Assembly: GCA_016710385.1 (NCBI GenBank)
Contig: JADJVX010000026.1
Coordinates: forward strand, 62,001 to 126,000
Origin: Actinomycetales bacterium
GTDB taxonomy: Bacteria; Actinomycetota; Actinomycetes; Actinomycetales; Dermatophilaceae
Direction of reading: 5' to 3'
DNA length: 64,000 nt
Below the pieces are notes generated by a model, which saw nothing but the letters and a program-made list of their open reading frames with translations, was not told the origin of the DNA and searched no databases. This document shows, one piece after another, positions 29,759 through 38,517 of this stretch (positions are counted from its first letter, which is position 1; every line of letters starts with the position of its first letter). Both the position numbers and the translations under genes were made by a program.

Positions 29759-30301
29759 GTGCTACTCGCCGGACGGGGCGTGGTGAGGGCGGTGCGGGCC
29801 TCGGCCGCAGCGTCCGTCGTCGTCATGCTCGCCAGCGCCGCGCACGCCGCAGCTGGAGGAGCGACCCCCGCGACTGGCCCGCTCCTGCTCGGCACCGCCG
29901 TGATCGCCCCGATCTGCTGGCTCCTGTCCGGCCGCCGCCTCACCGTGGGGCGCCTTGCGACCCTGCTCACCGTTGCCCAGCTGCCCATCCACCTCGCGCT
30001 CTCGGCGCTGCCGACCGAGCACACCGGGCACCACGGCATACCTGGCCTGGCTGCCAGCGGCAGCGTCGGTGACGAAGCCCTCATGCTGGCCGCCCACGTC
30101 GCGGCCGCTCTGGCCGCCGCGTGGCTGCTCGCCCGCGGCGAGGAGATCCTGTGGCGGGTGGTGCGGCGACTCGCGCCCCGCCGGCTGGAGATCGTGCTCC
30201 CAGCGCGGCGCCCGCTGCTCGTGCCTGCGGCGCGCCGGTATGCCGTCCGCCGCCGCCCGTGGTCGGCCCGGCTCAGCCGCGGGCCACCGCTGACAGCCTG
30301 A
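29759..30301 (+). CDS. Small polytopic membrane protein, unknown function
   Basis: 180 residues, GTG start, TATTCT (29747-29752) 6 nt upstream. Four hydrophobic segments (about residues 15-35, 42-58, 66-84, 105-125) and a strongly basic C-terminal tail rich in Arg (VRRLAPRRLEIVLPARRPLL). A short histidine patch TEHTGHHG sits between helices 3 and 4. Located directly before the copper chaperone gene, it may belong to a copper-handling set, but no known family is recognised. Confidence 0.6.
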   Translation: MLLAGRGVVRAVRASAAASVVVMLASAAHAAAGGATPATGPLLLGTAVIAPICWLLSGRRLTVGRLATLLTVAQLPIHLALSALPTEHTGHHGIPGLAASGSVGDEALMLAAHVAAALAAAWLLARGEEILWRVVRRLAPRRLEIVLPARRPLLVPAARRYAVRRRPWSARLSRGPPLTA

Positions 30302-30400
30302 CGCCGACCTCCTCCCAGCAGGGACCGGGCCGGCGTCGCCGTGCCCGGGGCCGACACCGATGTCGCGCCCGTTTTCCCTGTCGTGTAAGGAGATCTGCGC

Positions 30401-31024
30401 ATGTCCCGTTCCACCCGCGCCCTCGGCGCTCGATCCGTGGCGGCGTCCGCCGCCCTGCTCGTCCTGGCCGCCGGCCTCGCTGGCTGCGGCTCATCCAGCA
30501 CGTCCGCACCTGCCGGCACCACCGGCGCGACGGCCGCCAAGTCCCCGGCCGTGGCCACCGGGCCCGTCACCCTGGTCAACGGCTGGGTCCGGTCCAAGGA
30601 CGCGATGGCGACCACCGCGACCGGTATGGCCGGCGACATGTCGATGACCGGCGTCTTCGGCATGCTCACCAACACGACCGACAAGGAGATCACCGTCACC
30701 GGTGGTTCCTCGCCGGTCGCCGGCATGGTCGAGGTCCACGAGACCGTCAAGAATGCCGCCGGCGTCATGGTCATGCAGCCCAAGGCGGGCGGCTTCGTCA
30801 TCCCCGCCAAGGGGACGTTCGAACTCAAGCCGGGCGGCAACCACATCATGCTCATGAAGATGAGCGGGATGCCCAAGATCGGCACGTCGGTCCAGCTGAC
30901 GCTGACGACCTCGGCGGGGCCGGCAACCCTGACGATCCCGGTGCGCAACTTCGCCGGCGGTGACGAGAACTACGTCCCCGCGGGCGGCGCCACCACGTCG
31001 ATGAGTGGTATGACCCACTCATGA
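30401..31024 (+). CDS. Copper chaperone PCu(A)C-family lipoprotein
   Basis: 207 residues with AAGGAG before the ATG. Lipoprotein signal ending in LAGCGSS, so membrane-anchored outside the cell. The DUF461/PCu(A)C fold follows, with copper ligands in the pattern of EVHE near residue 110, MQPKAG, and GGNHIMLMKM. Extra Met and His lie in loops (MAGDMSM and the C-terminal MSGMTHS). Such proteins deliver Cu(I) to the CuA site of cytochrome oxidase. The stop overlaps the DyP start (ATGA at 31021), coupling copper delivery with a secreted peroxidase. Confidence 0.9.
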   Translation: MSRSTRALGARSVAASAALLVLAAGLAGCGSSSTSAPAGTTGATAAKSPAVATGPVTLVNGWVRSKDAMATTATGMAGDMSMTGVFGMLTNTTDKEITVTGGSSPVAGMVEVHETVKNAAGVMVMQPKAGGFVIPAKGTFELKPGGNHIMLMKMSGMPKIGTSVQLTLTTSAGPATLTIPVRNFAGGDENYVPAGGATTSMSGMTHS

Positions 31025-32310
31025 GCACCGGCAGCGATCGTGCGGCGGCAGGGCCCGGCCGCCGCACGGTCCTGCTGTCCGGCCTGGGCGGCATCGGCGT
31101 CCTCGCCGGTGCCGCCGGGCTGGGGGGCTGCACCTCCTCCTCAGGGACGGCCGGGGCCTCCGGCGCCTCAGCGGGAGCGGGTGCGGGCAGCGCCGCCGAC
31201 ACCCTGCGCGACGCCAGCGGTCACGCCACGGCGCGCGCCTTCCGCGGCGAACGGCAAGCGGGGATCATCGAACCACCCCAGACGTATGCCGTGTTCCTCG
31301 CCGTCGACCTGCCCACCGGGGCCGACGCCGACTCGGTCCGCCGGTTGCTGACCATCTGGACCGACGACGCCGAGAAGCTCATGAGCGGCCAGGGCACCCT
31401 CGCCGATCTGGAGCCTGAGCTGGCTGCAGTGCCCGCCGGGATCACCGTGACGATCGGAGTCGGGCGTCGCGTGCCGGAGCTCACCGGCGCGGCCGTGCCG
31501 AGCTGGTTGGCGCCGTTGCCGGCATACAAGATCGACAAACTCCAGGAGCGCTGGAGTGGCGGCGATCTGTTTGTGCAGGTGTGTGCCAACTCCCCCACGA
31601 CGGTCGCCCACGCGGTGCGGCGGATGCTCACCAACATGGGCTCGCTGGGGCGGGTGCGCTGGCAACAGCGCGGTTTCCGGGAGCCGTTCGAGGGGCCGGG
31701 CATCCCGATGCGCAATCTCTTCGGGCAGGTCGACGGCACCGTGCAGCCCGATGTCACCGGCTCGGAGTCGGCGATGCTGTGGATCGGGTCGGCCGGGCCG
31801 GCCTGGCTGCACGGCGGGTCGACGGTCGTCGTGCGCCGGATCGCTATGGACATGGAGGTGTGGGACCGCGTCGACCGGGAGGCACGGGAGAACGCCATCG
31901 GTCGCCACCTCGGCTCCGGAGCGCCGTTGACCTCACCTGCCGACGCACCCCCGACGGCGGCGGCCGACCTCGATGCCAAGACCCCGCTGGGGTTCCACGT
32001 CATCGACGACGGGTCACACCTGCGGCGGGCGCGTGGGGACAACAAGGAGAAGATCCTGCGCCGGCCGTATTCCTATGACGACGCCCCCGAGGTCGATCCG
32101 ACGACCGGCCGGATGTCAGGGCTGAGCAACACCGGGTTGATTTTCGTTGCCTACCAAGCCGATCCGATGACGCAGTTCGCCCCGATGCAGGCTCGTCTGG
32201 CCGAGAAGGACCTGCTCAACCTCTGGACGACACCCATCGGTTCGGCGGTCTTCGCGATCTTGCCCGGGGCCAAGGACGGCGAGATCCTCGGTCAAGCGCT
32301 CTTCGGCTGA
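31021..32310 (+). CDS. Dye-decolorising peroxidase (DyP), Tat-exported, EfeB-like
   Basis: 429 residues. A Tat signal (GRRTVLLSGLGGIGVLAGAAGLGGC) starts at residue 13, possibly also a lipobox. The heme peroxidase domain carries the family GXXDG motif as GQVDGT and later GFHVIDDGSHLRRARGDN, which includes a likely heme-ligand region, then SYDDAPEVDP and GLIFVAYQADPMTQF. It uses peroxide outside the membrane; EfeB relatives take part in iron or heme uptake. No efeU/efeO is adjacent; the partner here is the copper chaperone. Confidence 0.9.
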   Translation: MSTGSDRAAAGPGRRTVLLSGLGGIGVLAGAAGLGGCTSSSGTAGASGASAGAGAGSAADTLRDASGHATARAFRGERQAGIIEPPQTYAVFLAVDLPTGADADSVRRLLTIWTDDAEKLMSGQGTLADLEPELAAVPAGITVTIGVGRRVPELTGAAVPSWLAPLPAYKIDKLQERWSGGDLFVQVCANSPTTVAHAVRRMLTNMGSLGRVRWQQRGFREPFEGPGIPMRNLFGQVDGTVQPDVTGSESAMLWIGSAGPAWLHGGSTVVVRRIAMDMEVWDRVDREARENAIGRHLGSGAPLTSPADAPPTAAADLDAKTPLGFHVIDDGSHLRRARGDNKEKILRRPYSYDDAPEVDPTTGRMSGLSNTGLIFVAYQADPMTQFAPMQARLAEKDLLNLWTTPIGSAVFAILPGAKDGEILGQALFG

Positions 32311-32363
32311 GGCGAGCAGCACTGCGCTGGCACTGGCGAGCCGGGCCAGCGAACCGCCACGGT

Positions 32364-32411
32364 CAGGACTAGCTCCGGACTGGCTCCAGACCAGCCCCGG
32401 AGCTAGTCCTG
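32364..32411. terminator. Bidirectional terminator between dyp and the ABC genes
   Basis: CAGGACTAGCTCCGG (32364-32378) pairs perfectly with 32397-32411; the loop itself contains CTGG/CCAG. It serves both convergent genes and overlaps the ABC ATPase stop codon (32403). Confidence 0.8.
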
Positions 32412-33251
32412 GCCGGGCTCGCCCTTGACCTCGGGCACGAGCAGGAAGCCCTCGCCGGCGGCCTCGATGCGCAGCAGCGTGCCGGGCGGCAAGGTCTCAC
32501 GGATGTGCACCGGAAGGGGCACGAACCCGTCGGCCGTCACCACGGCATACTCCTGGCCGCTGCGGCCCTCGCCGCCGATCCGGCCGTCGCGGATGGTGAC
32601 CGTGCGCGGCAGTCGAGCCGCGACGTCGGGGTCGTGGGTGACGACGACGACGGTCGTGCCGCGTTCGCGATTGACCCGCAGCAGAGCTGCGACGATCCGC
32701 TCGCGGGCCACCCGGTCGAGTGCACTGGTCGGTTCATCGGCTAACAGCACGCCGGGGGATGGGGCCATCGCGACGGCGAGCGCAGCCATTTGCAGCTGGC
32801 CTTGCGAGAGCTGAGCCAGCGGCGCGTCGGCGAAGTCGGCGGCGCCGACCAACTCCAGGCCCTGGTCGACGCTTGCGACCTCAGCGCCAAGCCGGCGGGC
32901 CTGCGCGGCGGCGAACTCGACGTTCTCACGCACGGTGAGATAGGGCACCAGATTGCGGCCGGCCCCCTGCAACATGAGCGAGGTCTCGCGGGCCTGGAAA
33001 GCGTCGAGCTCGGCCGGTGACAGCGCCGACAGCTCGTGGTCGCCGACGAAGATCTTGCCCGCGCTGGGTCGGAACAGCCCGCCGAGCAGGGCCAGCAAGG
33101 TCGACTTGCCCGAACCGCTCGGGCCGAGCAACCCGACGACCTCGCCGGCGTCGACGCTCAGGTCGACCCCGGATAGGGCCGCGACGTCATGCCCTTCGGA
33201 GCGATAGATGTGGACCAGTCCGAGGGTGCGGATCGCGCGGGGCACGGTCAT
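32403..33251 (-). CDS. ABC transporter ATP-binding protein (LolD/MacB type)
   Basis: 282 residues. Walker A GPSGSGKST near residue 42, signature LSQGQ (the usual Gly of LSGGQ is Gln), Walker B GVLLADEPTSALD, H-loop VVVVTHDPD. After residue 225 an extra C-terminal domain of about 55 residues is present. It powers the 1033-residue permease encoded just before it; the start overlaps the permease stop (ATGA, 33248-33251). Likely an exporter or extracytoplasmic release system of unknown substrate. Confidence 0.9.
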   Translation of the reverse strand: MTVPRAIRTLGLVHIYRSEGHDVAALSGVDLSVDAGEVVGLLGPSGSGKSTLLALLGGLFRPSAGKIFVGDHELSALSPAELDAFQARETSLMLQGAGRNLVPYLTVRENVEFAAAQARRLGAEVASVDQGLELVGAADFADAPLAQLSQGQLQMAALAVAMAPSPGVLLADEPTSALDRVARERIVAALLRVNRERGTTVVVVTHDPDVAARLPRTVTIRDGRIGGEGRSGQEYAVVTADGFVPLPVHIRETLPPGTLLRIEAAGEGFLLVPEVKGEPGQD

Positions 33252-36200
33252 GTCGTCTCCCGCAACCGCGCCAGCTCGGACCGGGCCGCCACCTGGCGGC
33301 TGGTGAGCACACCGACGAGGGTCAGCGCGACCAGCCCGACGAGGCCGGCCATCAGGCACAGGCCCCACGCAGTGGTGAGGTCGATGGGGAAGGTCGGCGG
33401 CGGGGTTGTGAACAACGGCACCATCCCGATCGCCGCCGGAGCCGCCCACAGTCCGATAGCCGCCCCGAGCAATCCCGACACGATGACCACCGGTGCCGTC
33501 TCCAGCTGCGCGATCCGCCCGACCCCGCGCGCCGACGACCCGGCCATCCGCAGCCCCGCATAGTCACGGCTGCGCGCCCGCCACGACGTCGAGGCGAGCA
33601 CGACGATGCCCACGCCCGCCACGAGCAGCGACAACAGCCCCACCGCCAATGCCAGCTGCAGGCTCCACGCAGCCGCCGAGCGTTCGAATGACGCCGCCAC
33701 GTCGGCCGGATGGCGCGTGGCGAGCACCGCGATCCCCTGCCCATCCAGCCGCTCCCGCACACGCGCAACGGTCGCCGGGTCGTCGCTGTCGAGGTATGCC
33801 GTGAGGGTCGCCGACCCTCGTCCGGTCCACCCCTGGGCCAGCACGTTGTCGAGGTTGACGACGCTGCTGGAGGCCGGCGCACCCGGCACGAAGGCCACCG
33901 ACCCGGCCGAGCGCAGCAGCAGCGGCGTGCCATTGACGAAGGCTCCGGCGAAAGTCGCTCCCTCGGCGCTCGGCCGGGCGGCAGCGGTCGTCAACGCCGA
34001 CACCACCGCGGGCACCGAGGCATGGTCGAGGAAGATCCGGTCGGTGGGCCCATTGGAGTAGCTGAGCGTCAGACCGTCGGGGCGCACCACGGCGGAGGCC
34101 GCTGAGTCACTCGTCGACACATCGCGCCACGCCGAGGCGCCCCCGAGATCGACCGGCACCCCGTCGACGGCCAACCCTCGCAGGGTCACCGCCCCGGCGA
34201 CCGGTGCGGTGGAGGGTGGGGCGATGATCCCGAGCCCCGAGACGCGGCAGCCGTGCGCACAATCCAGCGGCACCGTCTGATCGGCGTCGATGCCACCTTC
34301 GGGCAGCAGACCCCACGAGATGACCTCGACCTGGCCGTCCCCGCGCACCACACGCAGCCCGATGGCCAGGGCCGTGGGCGCAGCCTGACGCAAGGCTCCG
34401 ACCGTGCGGAAGCCCGTCGCCGTGACGTGATAGGTCACCTGGGTGCCGGTGATCACAAGTGGAGCGGCCGACGGGGCAGTGAGCCGGTCCCAGGGCAGGG
34501 CGCCGGCGTCGACGCCCGGCCACAGCGCGATCCGCCGGAAGGCGTCCGGCACGACGCCCACCGTGGTGGGACGACCGGTCTCGCTCGGTCCGATGGTGAC
34601 GACCGGGGTGAGATGCGCACCCTCGGGGTCGATCGTGCGCACAGCCGCAGCCACGGTGGCCAGGTCGACGGAGTCGAGCACCAGCACCGTCGGGGCACCC
34701 ACCTCTGCGGCGGCCCGCCCAGCGCGGTTGCGGGCGCCGACCGCGAGCGCATCGGTCGTCACCACGGTGATGCACAGCGCCACCGTCACGACCGGCACCA
34801 GCCACCGCGTTGTGCCTCGCCGACTGGCCGAGAGCAGGGCGGCGCCGGCGGCGGGCCGTCCGCTGCGCAGCAGCCGCCGTCCGCTCACCGCGAGCAAGCT
34901 CGGCAGCACCCGGCTGGCCACGACTCCCACAGCCAGCGCCAGCAGCGTCGGCGCGACCAGCCCGACCGGCCCCCGGACCGATCCGGTGACCAGCGCGAGG
35001 AACACCGCCCCGGCGCCGGCGACGAGCATCCCTTCCAGGACGCCCAGCCGAATGCCCAGCGGTCGCGGGGGCACGCTGCGGATAAGTGCGGCGACGGGTT
35101 CACGGCATACCCGTTGCACGGAGACCACCGCGAGCCCGAGCATCCCCGCCACAGCGATCGCGACCGCGGCCAGCGCCGGCCAGGGCACCTCCAGGGGCGG
35201 TCGCCACACCGACCCGAAGGCCAGCAGGGTATGCCGTGCGGCCGAGACCGCACCCACGGCCAGCGCCGCTCCGATCGGCACCCCGGCCAGGACCGGCGGC
35301 AGCGTCTCGGTGAGCAGCAATCGGCGAGCGCCCCGAGCTCCGCGGCCCCGCAGCCGGGCGACTGCCGCCTCGCCGCGGCGCTGGTCGGCTGCCGCCACGA
35401 GGACGAGCCACAACACCGCCGCGAGCAACAGCCCGAGCTGCGCCATGAGCAGGGGCACCGTGATCGCGGCCTGCGACCGACCCACCGACATCTCGTCGGC
35501 AATCGCCGGCAGCCCCGAGTGCACCCGCACGGTCGCCGCGATGTGACTGCCGGCATTTTCGACGCCCATCGGGAACTCCGCGAGTCGGGCCACCGTCGCG
35601 CCCATCCCCTGGATGTCATCGACGCTCACCCGGTCGGGCGCGAGCGGGAGATCGACGGCATACCGAGGTTGGAACCATGAGCCGGAACCGCCGCCGGGCA
35701 TCGGGACACTCGCGGTGAAGCTCGCCGGCGCCGTGAGCATGGTGTCGTAACCCAGGCCCTTGGCCGCCTGCCCGGTGAGCCGGTCCCCGAACCAGTAGGC
35801 GCCGTCGACCGGCTCGTAGACCCCGACGACGCGCATCGTCGCGTGCGGTGCCGCCTCGGGCAGGCTCACCACCTCGTCGAACTCGCCCAGCTCCATCGAC
35901 TGCCCGAGCGCGAGGCCGTATTCGCGCGCCTGATCGGCCGAAATCGCGATCTCGAACGCCGCCACCGGGCAGGCTCCCGCGGTGAACCGCACGTGCTCGC
36001 ATTGACCGTCCCGGGCCTGCAACCGCCCCCCGGGCTGACCGAGCAGCGGCATCTGACGCACCTCGAGACTCGTCGCCGCGATCGGTGTGCCGAACAGCCC
36101 GCGGATCGTCGGCGGAACGAGCGCAGTGAGGTCGTCGCTCGGCACGGCGAGGTTGCGGTCGGTTGTGCTCGTGGAGACCAGGCGCAGCCCGGAGCGCTCG

Positions 36201-36349
36201 GCCGGAGCCTCGCGCAGCGCCGTCCCGACCATGGCCTGCTCGAGCGCGCGGGTATAGAGCGGGGCGATGACCAGGCACATTGTCACCAGCGCAGAGAGCA
36301 CCGCCACGACGAGTGCCTGCGCCCGCCGGTAGCGAAGTGCCGCCCGCAT
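33248..36349 (-). CDS. FtsX-like ABC transporter permease
   Basis: About 1033 residues from ATG 36349, chosen because GGGAGG lies 6 nt upstream; a GTG 18 nt earlier also opens the frame. One N-terminal helix, an extracellular domain of about 250 residues, a helix bundle (near 300-540), a second large extracellular domain, and a final FtsX bundle with AVGLLSLLVAGVGIVVLASTSWRARSRDYAGLRMAG. Two-bundle permeases of this kind do not usually pump across the membrane but pull substrates or signal outside. The substrate is unknown. Confidence 0.85.
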   Translation of the reverse strand: MRAALRYRRAQALVVAVLSALVTMCLVIAPLYTRALEQAMVGTALREAPAERSGLRLVSTSTTDRNLAVPSDDLTALVPPTIRGLFGTPIAATSLEVRQMPLLGQPGGRLQARDGQCEHVRFTAGACPVAAFEIAISADQAREYGLALGQSMELGEFDEVVSLPEAAPHATMRVVGVYEPVDGAYWFGDRLTGQAAKGLGYDTMLTAPASFTASVPMPGGGSGSWFQPRYAVDLPLAPDRVSVDDIQGMGATVARLAEFPMGVENAGSHIAATVRVHSGLPAIADEMSVGRSQAAITVPLLMAQLGLLLAAVLWLVLVAAADQRRGEAAVARLRGRGARGARRLLLTETLPPVLAGVPIGAALAVGAVSAARHTLLAFGSVWRPPLEVPWPALAAVAIAVAGMLGLAVVSVQRVCREPVAALIRSVPPRPLGIRLGVLEGMLVAGAGAVFLALVTGSVRGPVGLVAPTLLALAVGVVASRVLPSLLAVSGRRLLRSGRPAAGAALLSASRRGTTRWLVPVVTVALCITVVTTDALAVGARNRAGRAAAEVGAPTVLVLDSVDLATVAAAVRTIDPEGAHLTPVVTIGPSETGRPTTVGVVPDAFRRIALWPGVDAGALPWDRLTAPSAAPLVITGTQVTYHVTATGFRTVGALRQAAPTALAIGLRVVRGDGQVEVISWGLLPEGGIDADQTVPLDCAHGCRVSGLGIIAPPSTAPVAGAVTLRGLAVDGVPVDLGGASAWRDVSTSDSAASAVVRPDGLTLSYSNGPTDRIFLDHASVPAVVSALTTAAARPSAEGATFAGAFVNGTPLLLRSAGSVAFVPGAPASSSVVNLDNVLAQGWTGRGSATLTAYLDSDDPATVARVRERLDGQGIAVLATRHPADVAASFERSAAAWSLQLALAVGLLSLLVAGVGIVVLASTSWRARSRDYAGLRMAGSSARGVGRIAQLETAPVVIVSGLLGAAIGLWAAPAAIGMVPLFTTPPPTFPIDLTTAWGLCLMAGLVGLVALTLVGVLTSRQVAARSELARLRETT

Positions 36350-36508
36350 GCCGATCCTCCCGAGCACCGTCGTGGCCGAGCACCGATGTGGTCGATCGAG
36401 CGCCGCGCGCCGGGTCTCCCCGAGTGCCGATTCTGCACGCTACACCGCACTCCCGACAGCGCCGCTGGGGTGGCCCTCAGACCAGAGGTCCGTCGAGTTT
36501 GCGAGTCA

Positions 36509-36540
36509 GCCGAGGCGTGCCCTCAGTGGGGCGCCTCGGC
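36509..36540. promoter_or_regulatory. Inverted repeat upstream of the second ABC ATPase
   Basis: GCCGAGGCG (36509-36517) and CGCCTCGGC (36532-36540), nine perfect pairs with additional GCCC/GGGG pairing inside. It lies just upstream of where the -35 should be for the leaderless gene at 36581, so it could be an operator; it could also terminate an upstream transcript. Confidence 0.45.
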
Positions 36541-36580
36541 CGGCATCGAGGCGGCTCGCCCGACCCGATAACGTCCCGGT

Positions 36581-37255
36581 ATGCCGCGTGCTCCCCTGCC
36601 GCTCGACGCCTCCAGGATCACCATCGACCTCGGCGGACGACGGGTCCTCGACGAGGTCGACCTGCGGCTCGCCCCGGGTAGCTTCACCGCCCTCACCGGT
36701 CCCTCGGGAGCGGGCAAGACCACGCTGCTGTGGATCCTCGCCGGGGCTTTGGCTCCGACCTCGGGCACGGTCCGGTATGCCGGTCGGCCGGTCGCTGGGG
36801 CGGGCTCGGCCGATCGGGCCCTCGCCTCCCGCGAAGGTGTCGTCATGGTGCCGCAGGGCAACACCCTGGTCGCGCCGCTGACCGGACGGGAAAACATCGT
36901 CGTCCCCCTGCTCGTGCTCGGCGTGGACGCCGCTGCGGCCGGTGCACGCGCCGACCTCGCGCTCGACGCCGTGCGGCTCGGTGAATCCGGCAACCACCTC
37001 GTCGAAGAGCTCTCCGGAGGCCAACAGCAGCGGGTGGCCGTCGGCCGGGGCTTAGCCGCGCAGGGCAGCGTCGTGCTTGCCGATGAACCCACAAGCGACC
37101 TCGATGCCGACACCCGCGAGGTCATCGTGTCGCTGCTGGCCGCCGAAGCCGCAGCGGGGGCGGTCGTGCTCATGGCCACCCATGACAGTTGGTGCGCCGA
37201 TCAGGCCGACGCGGAATACCACCTCGACGAGGGCCGGCTCACCCGAGTCCGCTGA
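36581..37255 (+). CDS. ABC transporter ATP-binding protein
   Basis: 224 residues. Walker A GPSGAGKTT, intact signature LSGGQQQR, Walker B VVLADEPTSDLD, H-loop MATHDSW. The ATG lies inside a GTATGCCG motif, and TAACGT (36569-36574) is 6 nt upstream, so the mRNA is likely leaderless. It is divergent from the FtsX permease, so that permease may have two alternative ATPases, or this one may serve an unlinked permease. Confidence 0.9.
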   Translation: MPRAPLPLDASRITIDLGGRRVLDEVDLRLAPGSFTALTGPSGAGKTTLLWILAGALAPTSGTVRYAGRPVAGAGSADRALASREGVVMVPQGNTLVAPLTGRENIVVPLLVLGVDAAAAGARADLALDAVRLGESGNHLVEELSGGQQQRVAVGRGLAAQGSVVLADEPTSDLDADTREVIVSLLAAEAAAGAVVLMATHDSWCADQADAEYHLDEGRLTRVR

Positions 37256-37282
37256 GCCGGCCACCCGGCATACCCTCTGGTC

Positions 37283-37441
37283 ATGTCTGGATACCTGCTG
37301 ACCATGGTCGGCATCCTCATGGTCGCCGTCGGAGTGTTCGCCGCCTGGGGCGGCTCCTCGATCGTGCTCAGCGGCGTCATCTGCTTGGCCGGCGTCGCCG
37401 TGACGTGGCACGGCATCCGGGCGCTGCTCGACGCGCGCTGA
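37283..37441 (+). CDS. Small membrane protein, 52 residues
   Basis: MSGYLLTMVGILMVAVGVF and a second hydrophobic stretch SGVICLAGVAVTWHGIRAL give two short membrane helices. TACCCT (37271-37276), formed by a CGGCATACCC motif, lies 6 nt before the ATG. A strong hairpin terminator follows 19 nt after the stop. Function unknown; the compact transcription unit suggests it is a real gene. Confidence 0.6.
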   Translation: MSGYLLTMVGILMVAVGVFAAWGGSSIVLSGVICLAGVAVTWHGIRALLDAR

Positions 37442-37460
37442 GGGGTGCCGACGACGGCGA

Positions 37461-37491
37461 AGGCCGCACCCGATGTGCTCGGGTGCGGCCT
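37461..37491. terminator. Bidirectional terminator, 13-bp perfect stem
   Basis: AGGCCGCACCCGA (37461-37473), five-base loop, TCGGGTGCGGCCT (37479-37491). A second small hairpin, CGCGGCA/TGCCGCG, follows at 37511-37529 and includes a GTATGCCG motif. They separate the convergent 52-residue gene and the exported protein gene. Confidence 0.8.
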
Positions 37492-37533
37492 CGGCCGTGG
37501 TGATGAGTGGCGCGGCACGGTATGCCGCGGGGT

Positions 37534-38280
37534 TCAGTTGGTCGTGGCAGTGGAGGTGCTCGCGGGTGCCGGCTGGCCCGGCTGCCCCTGCTGGCCCTGC
37601 TGACCGGTGGCGTCGTGGGGGCCGTGGCCGCCCTGGCCGCCGGGACCGCCGGCGTTCTCGGTGATCGTCGCGAGGTCGGCGCTCACGTCGAACATCACCT
37701 TGGCGCCGGCCTTGCTGCCGAGCACGTCATAGGACCCGTCGGGGTCCTTGCGGACGCTCTCGACCGTGACGGTCGAGTCCTTGGCCGTCACCGCAGCCGA
37801 GACTCGGGTCGCCTCGTCACCGGTCACCGGGGTGTCCTGCGACGCGCCGCCCGGCCCGCCCTGCCCGCCGTGTCCCGGGCCGCCGGCGTTCTCGGTGATC
37901 GTCGCGAGGTCGGCGCTCACGTCGAACATCACCTTGGCGCCGGCCTTGCTGCCGAGCACGTCATAGGACCCGTCGGGATCCTTGCGGACGCTCTCGACCG
38001 TGACGGTCGAGTCCTTGGCCGTCACCGCGGCCGAGACCCGGGTCGCCTCGTCACCGGTCACCGGGGTGTCCTGGCTGGCGCCCTGCTGGCCGCGGTCGCC
38101 GGGGGTGCCGGCCGTCGCGTCGCCCGGCACCGTCGCTGCGCTGGAGCCCGCGGAGGAGGTGGCGGACGTGGTGGTGGGGGTCGGGTTGTCGGCGGCGTTG
38201 GCCAGCGTGGCGCCTCCGATGAGCAGGGCGGCGACAGCAGCGGTCGAGGCGGCGGCGAGTCCGAACTTGTTGGTGCGCAT
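37534..38280 (-). CDS. Exported protein with two near-identical PepSY-like domains
   Basis: 248 residues with a signal peptide (MRTNKFGLAAASTAAVAALLI, cleavage after ANA). After a Thr/Ser-rich linker come two copies of a domain of about 64 residues starting TPVTGDEATRVSAAVTAKDSTV and ending DVSADLATITENAG, joined by Gly/Gln/His linkers. The size and the pattern KDPDGSYDVLGSKAGAKVMFDV suggest a PepSY-like fold, often linked with protease inhibition or redox partners. It faces the flavin electron-transfer genes divergently. Period 78 residues; the DNA copies differ at about three bases. Confidence 0.65.
   Translation of the reverse strand: MRTNKFGLAAASTAAVAALLIGGATLANAADNPTPTTTSATSSAGSSAATVPGDATAGTPGDRGQQGASQDTPVTGDEATRVSAAVTAKDSTVTVESVRKDPDGSYDVLGSKAGAKVMFDVSADLATITENAGGPGHGGQGGPGGASQDTPVTGDEATRVSAAVTAKDSTVTVESVRKDPDGSYDVLGSKAGAKVMFDVSADLATITENAGGPGGQGGHGPHDATGQQGQQGQPGQPAPASTSTATTN
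37647..38073 (-). repeat. Internal direct repeat, 193-nt units with 234-nt period
   Basis: Units 37647-37839 and 37881-38073 are about 98% identical in DNA, including synonymous sites, which indicates a recent tandem duplication or gene conversion within the exported protein gene. Confidence 0.9.
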
Positions 38281-38382
38281 GAGGTCAATCTCCTTGTCGG
38301 GTTCGAGGTGACGGTCACCCCGTTGCCGAGAACATTGGCCGCGCCTCCTGTCACCGGCCTGTCATTCATGTGAGTCATTGAT

Positions 38383-38443
38383 AAGATTCGAACGAGCGCT
38401 TTCTTGAATGTCAAGAGAATCTTAAGATCAAGGATTCTTAAGG
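38383..38443. promoter_or_regulatory. AT-rich divergent promoter region
   Basis: An AT-rich island in GC-rich DNA. On the minus strand TTGACA (38414-38409) and TCGAAT (38391-38386) are 17 nt apart and would drive the exported protein gene. AAGATTC (38383-38389) and GAATCTT (38417-38423) form an inverted repeat over this promoter. CTTAAG occurs twice 16 bp apart (38421 and 38437), resembling a regulator-binding direct repeat facing the flavocytochrome gene. Confidence 0.5.
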
Positions 38444-38517
38444 TATTGCGACAATGCAGAAGCGCACGACAGTCCACGCACAGGCGCCTCACAAGAGGGC
38501 GGCGGATCGTCACTGGC

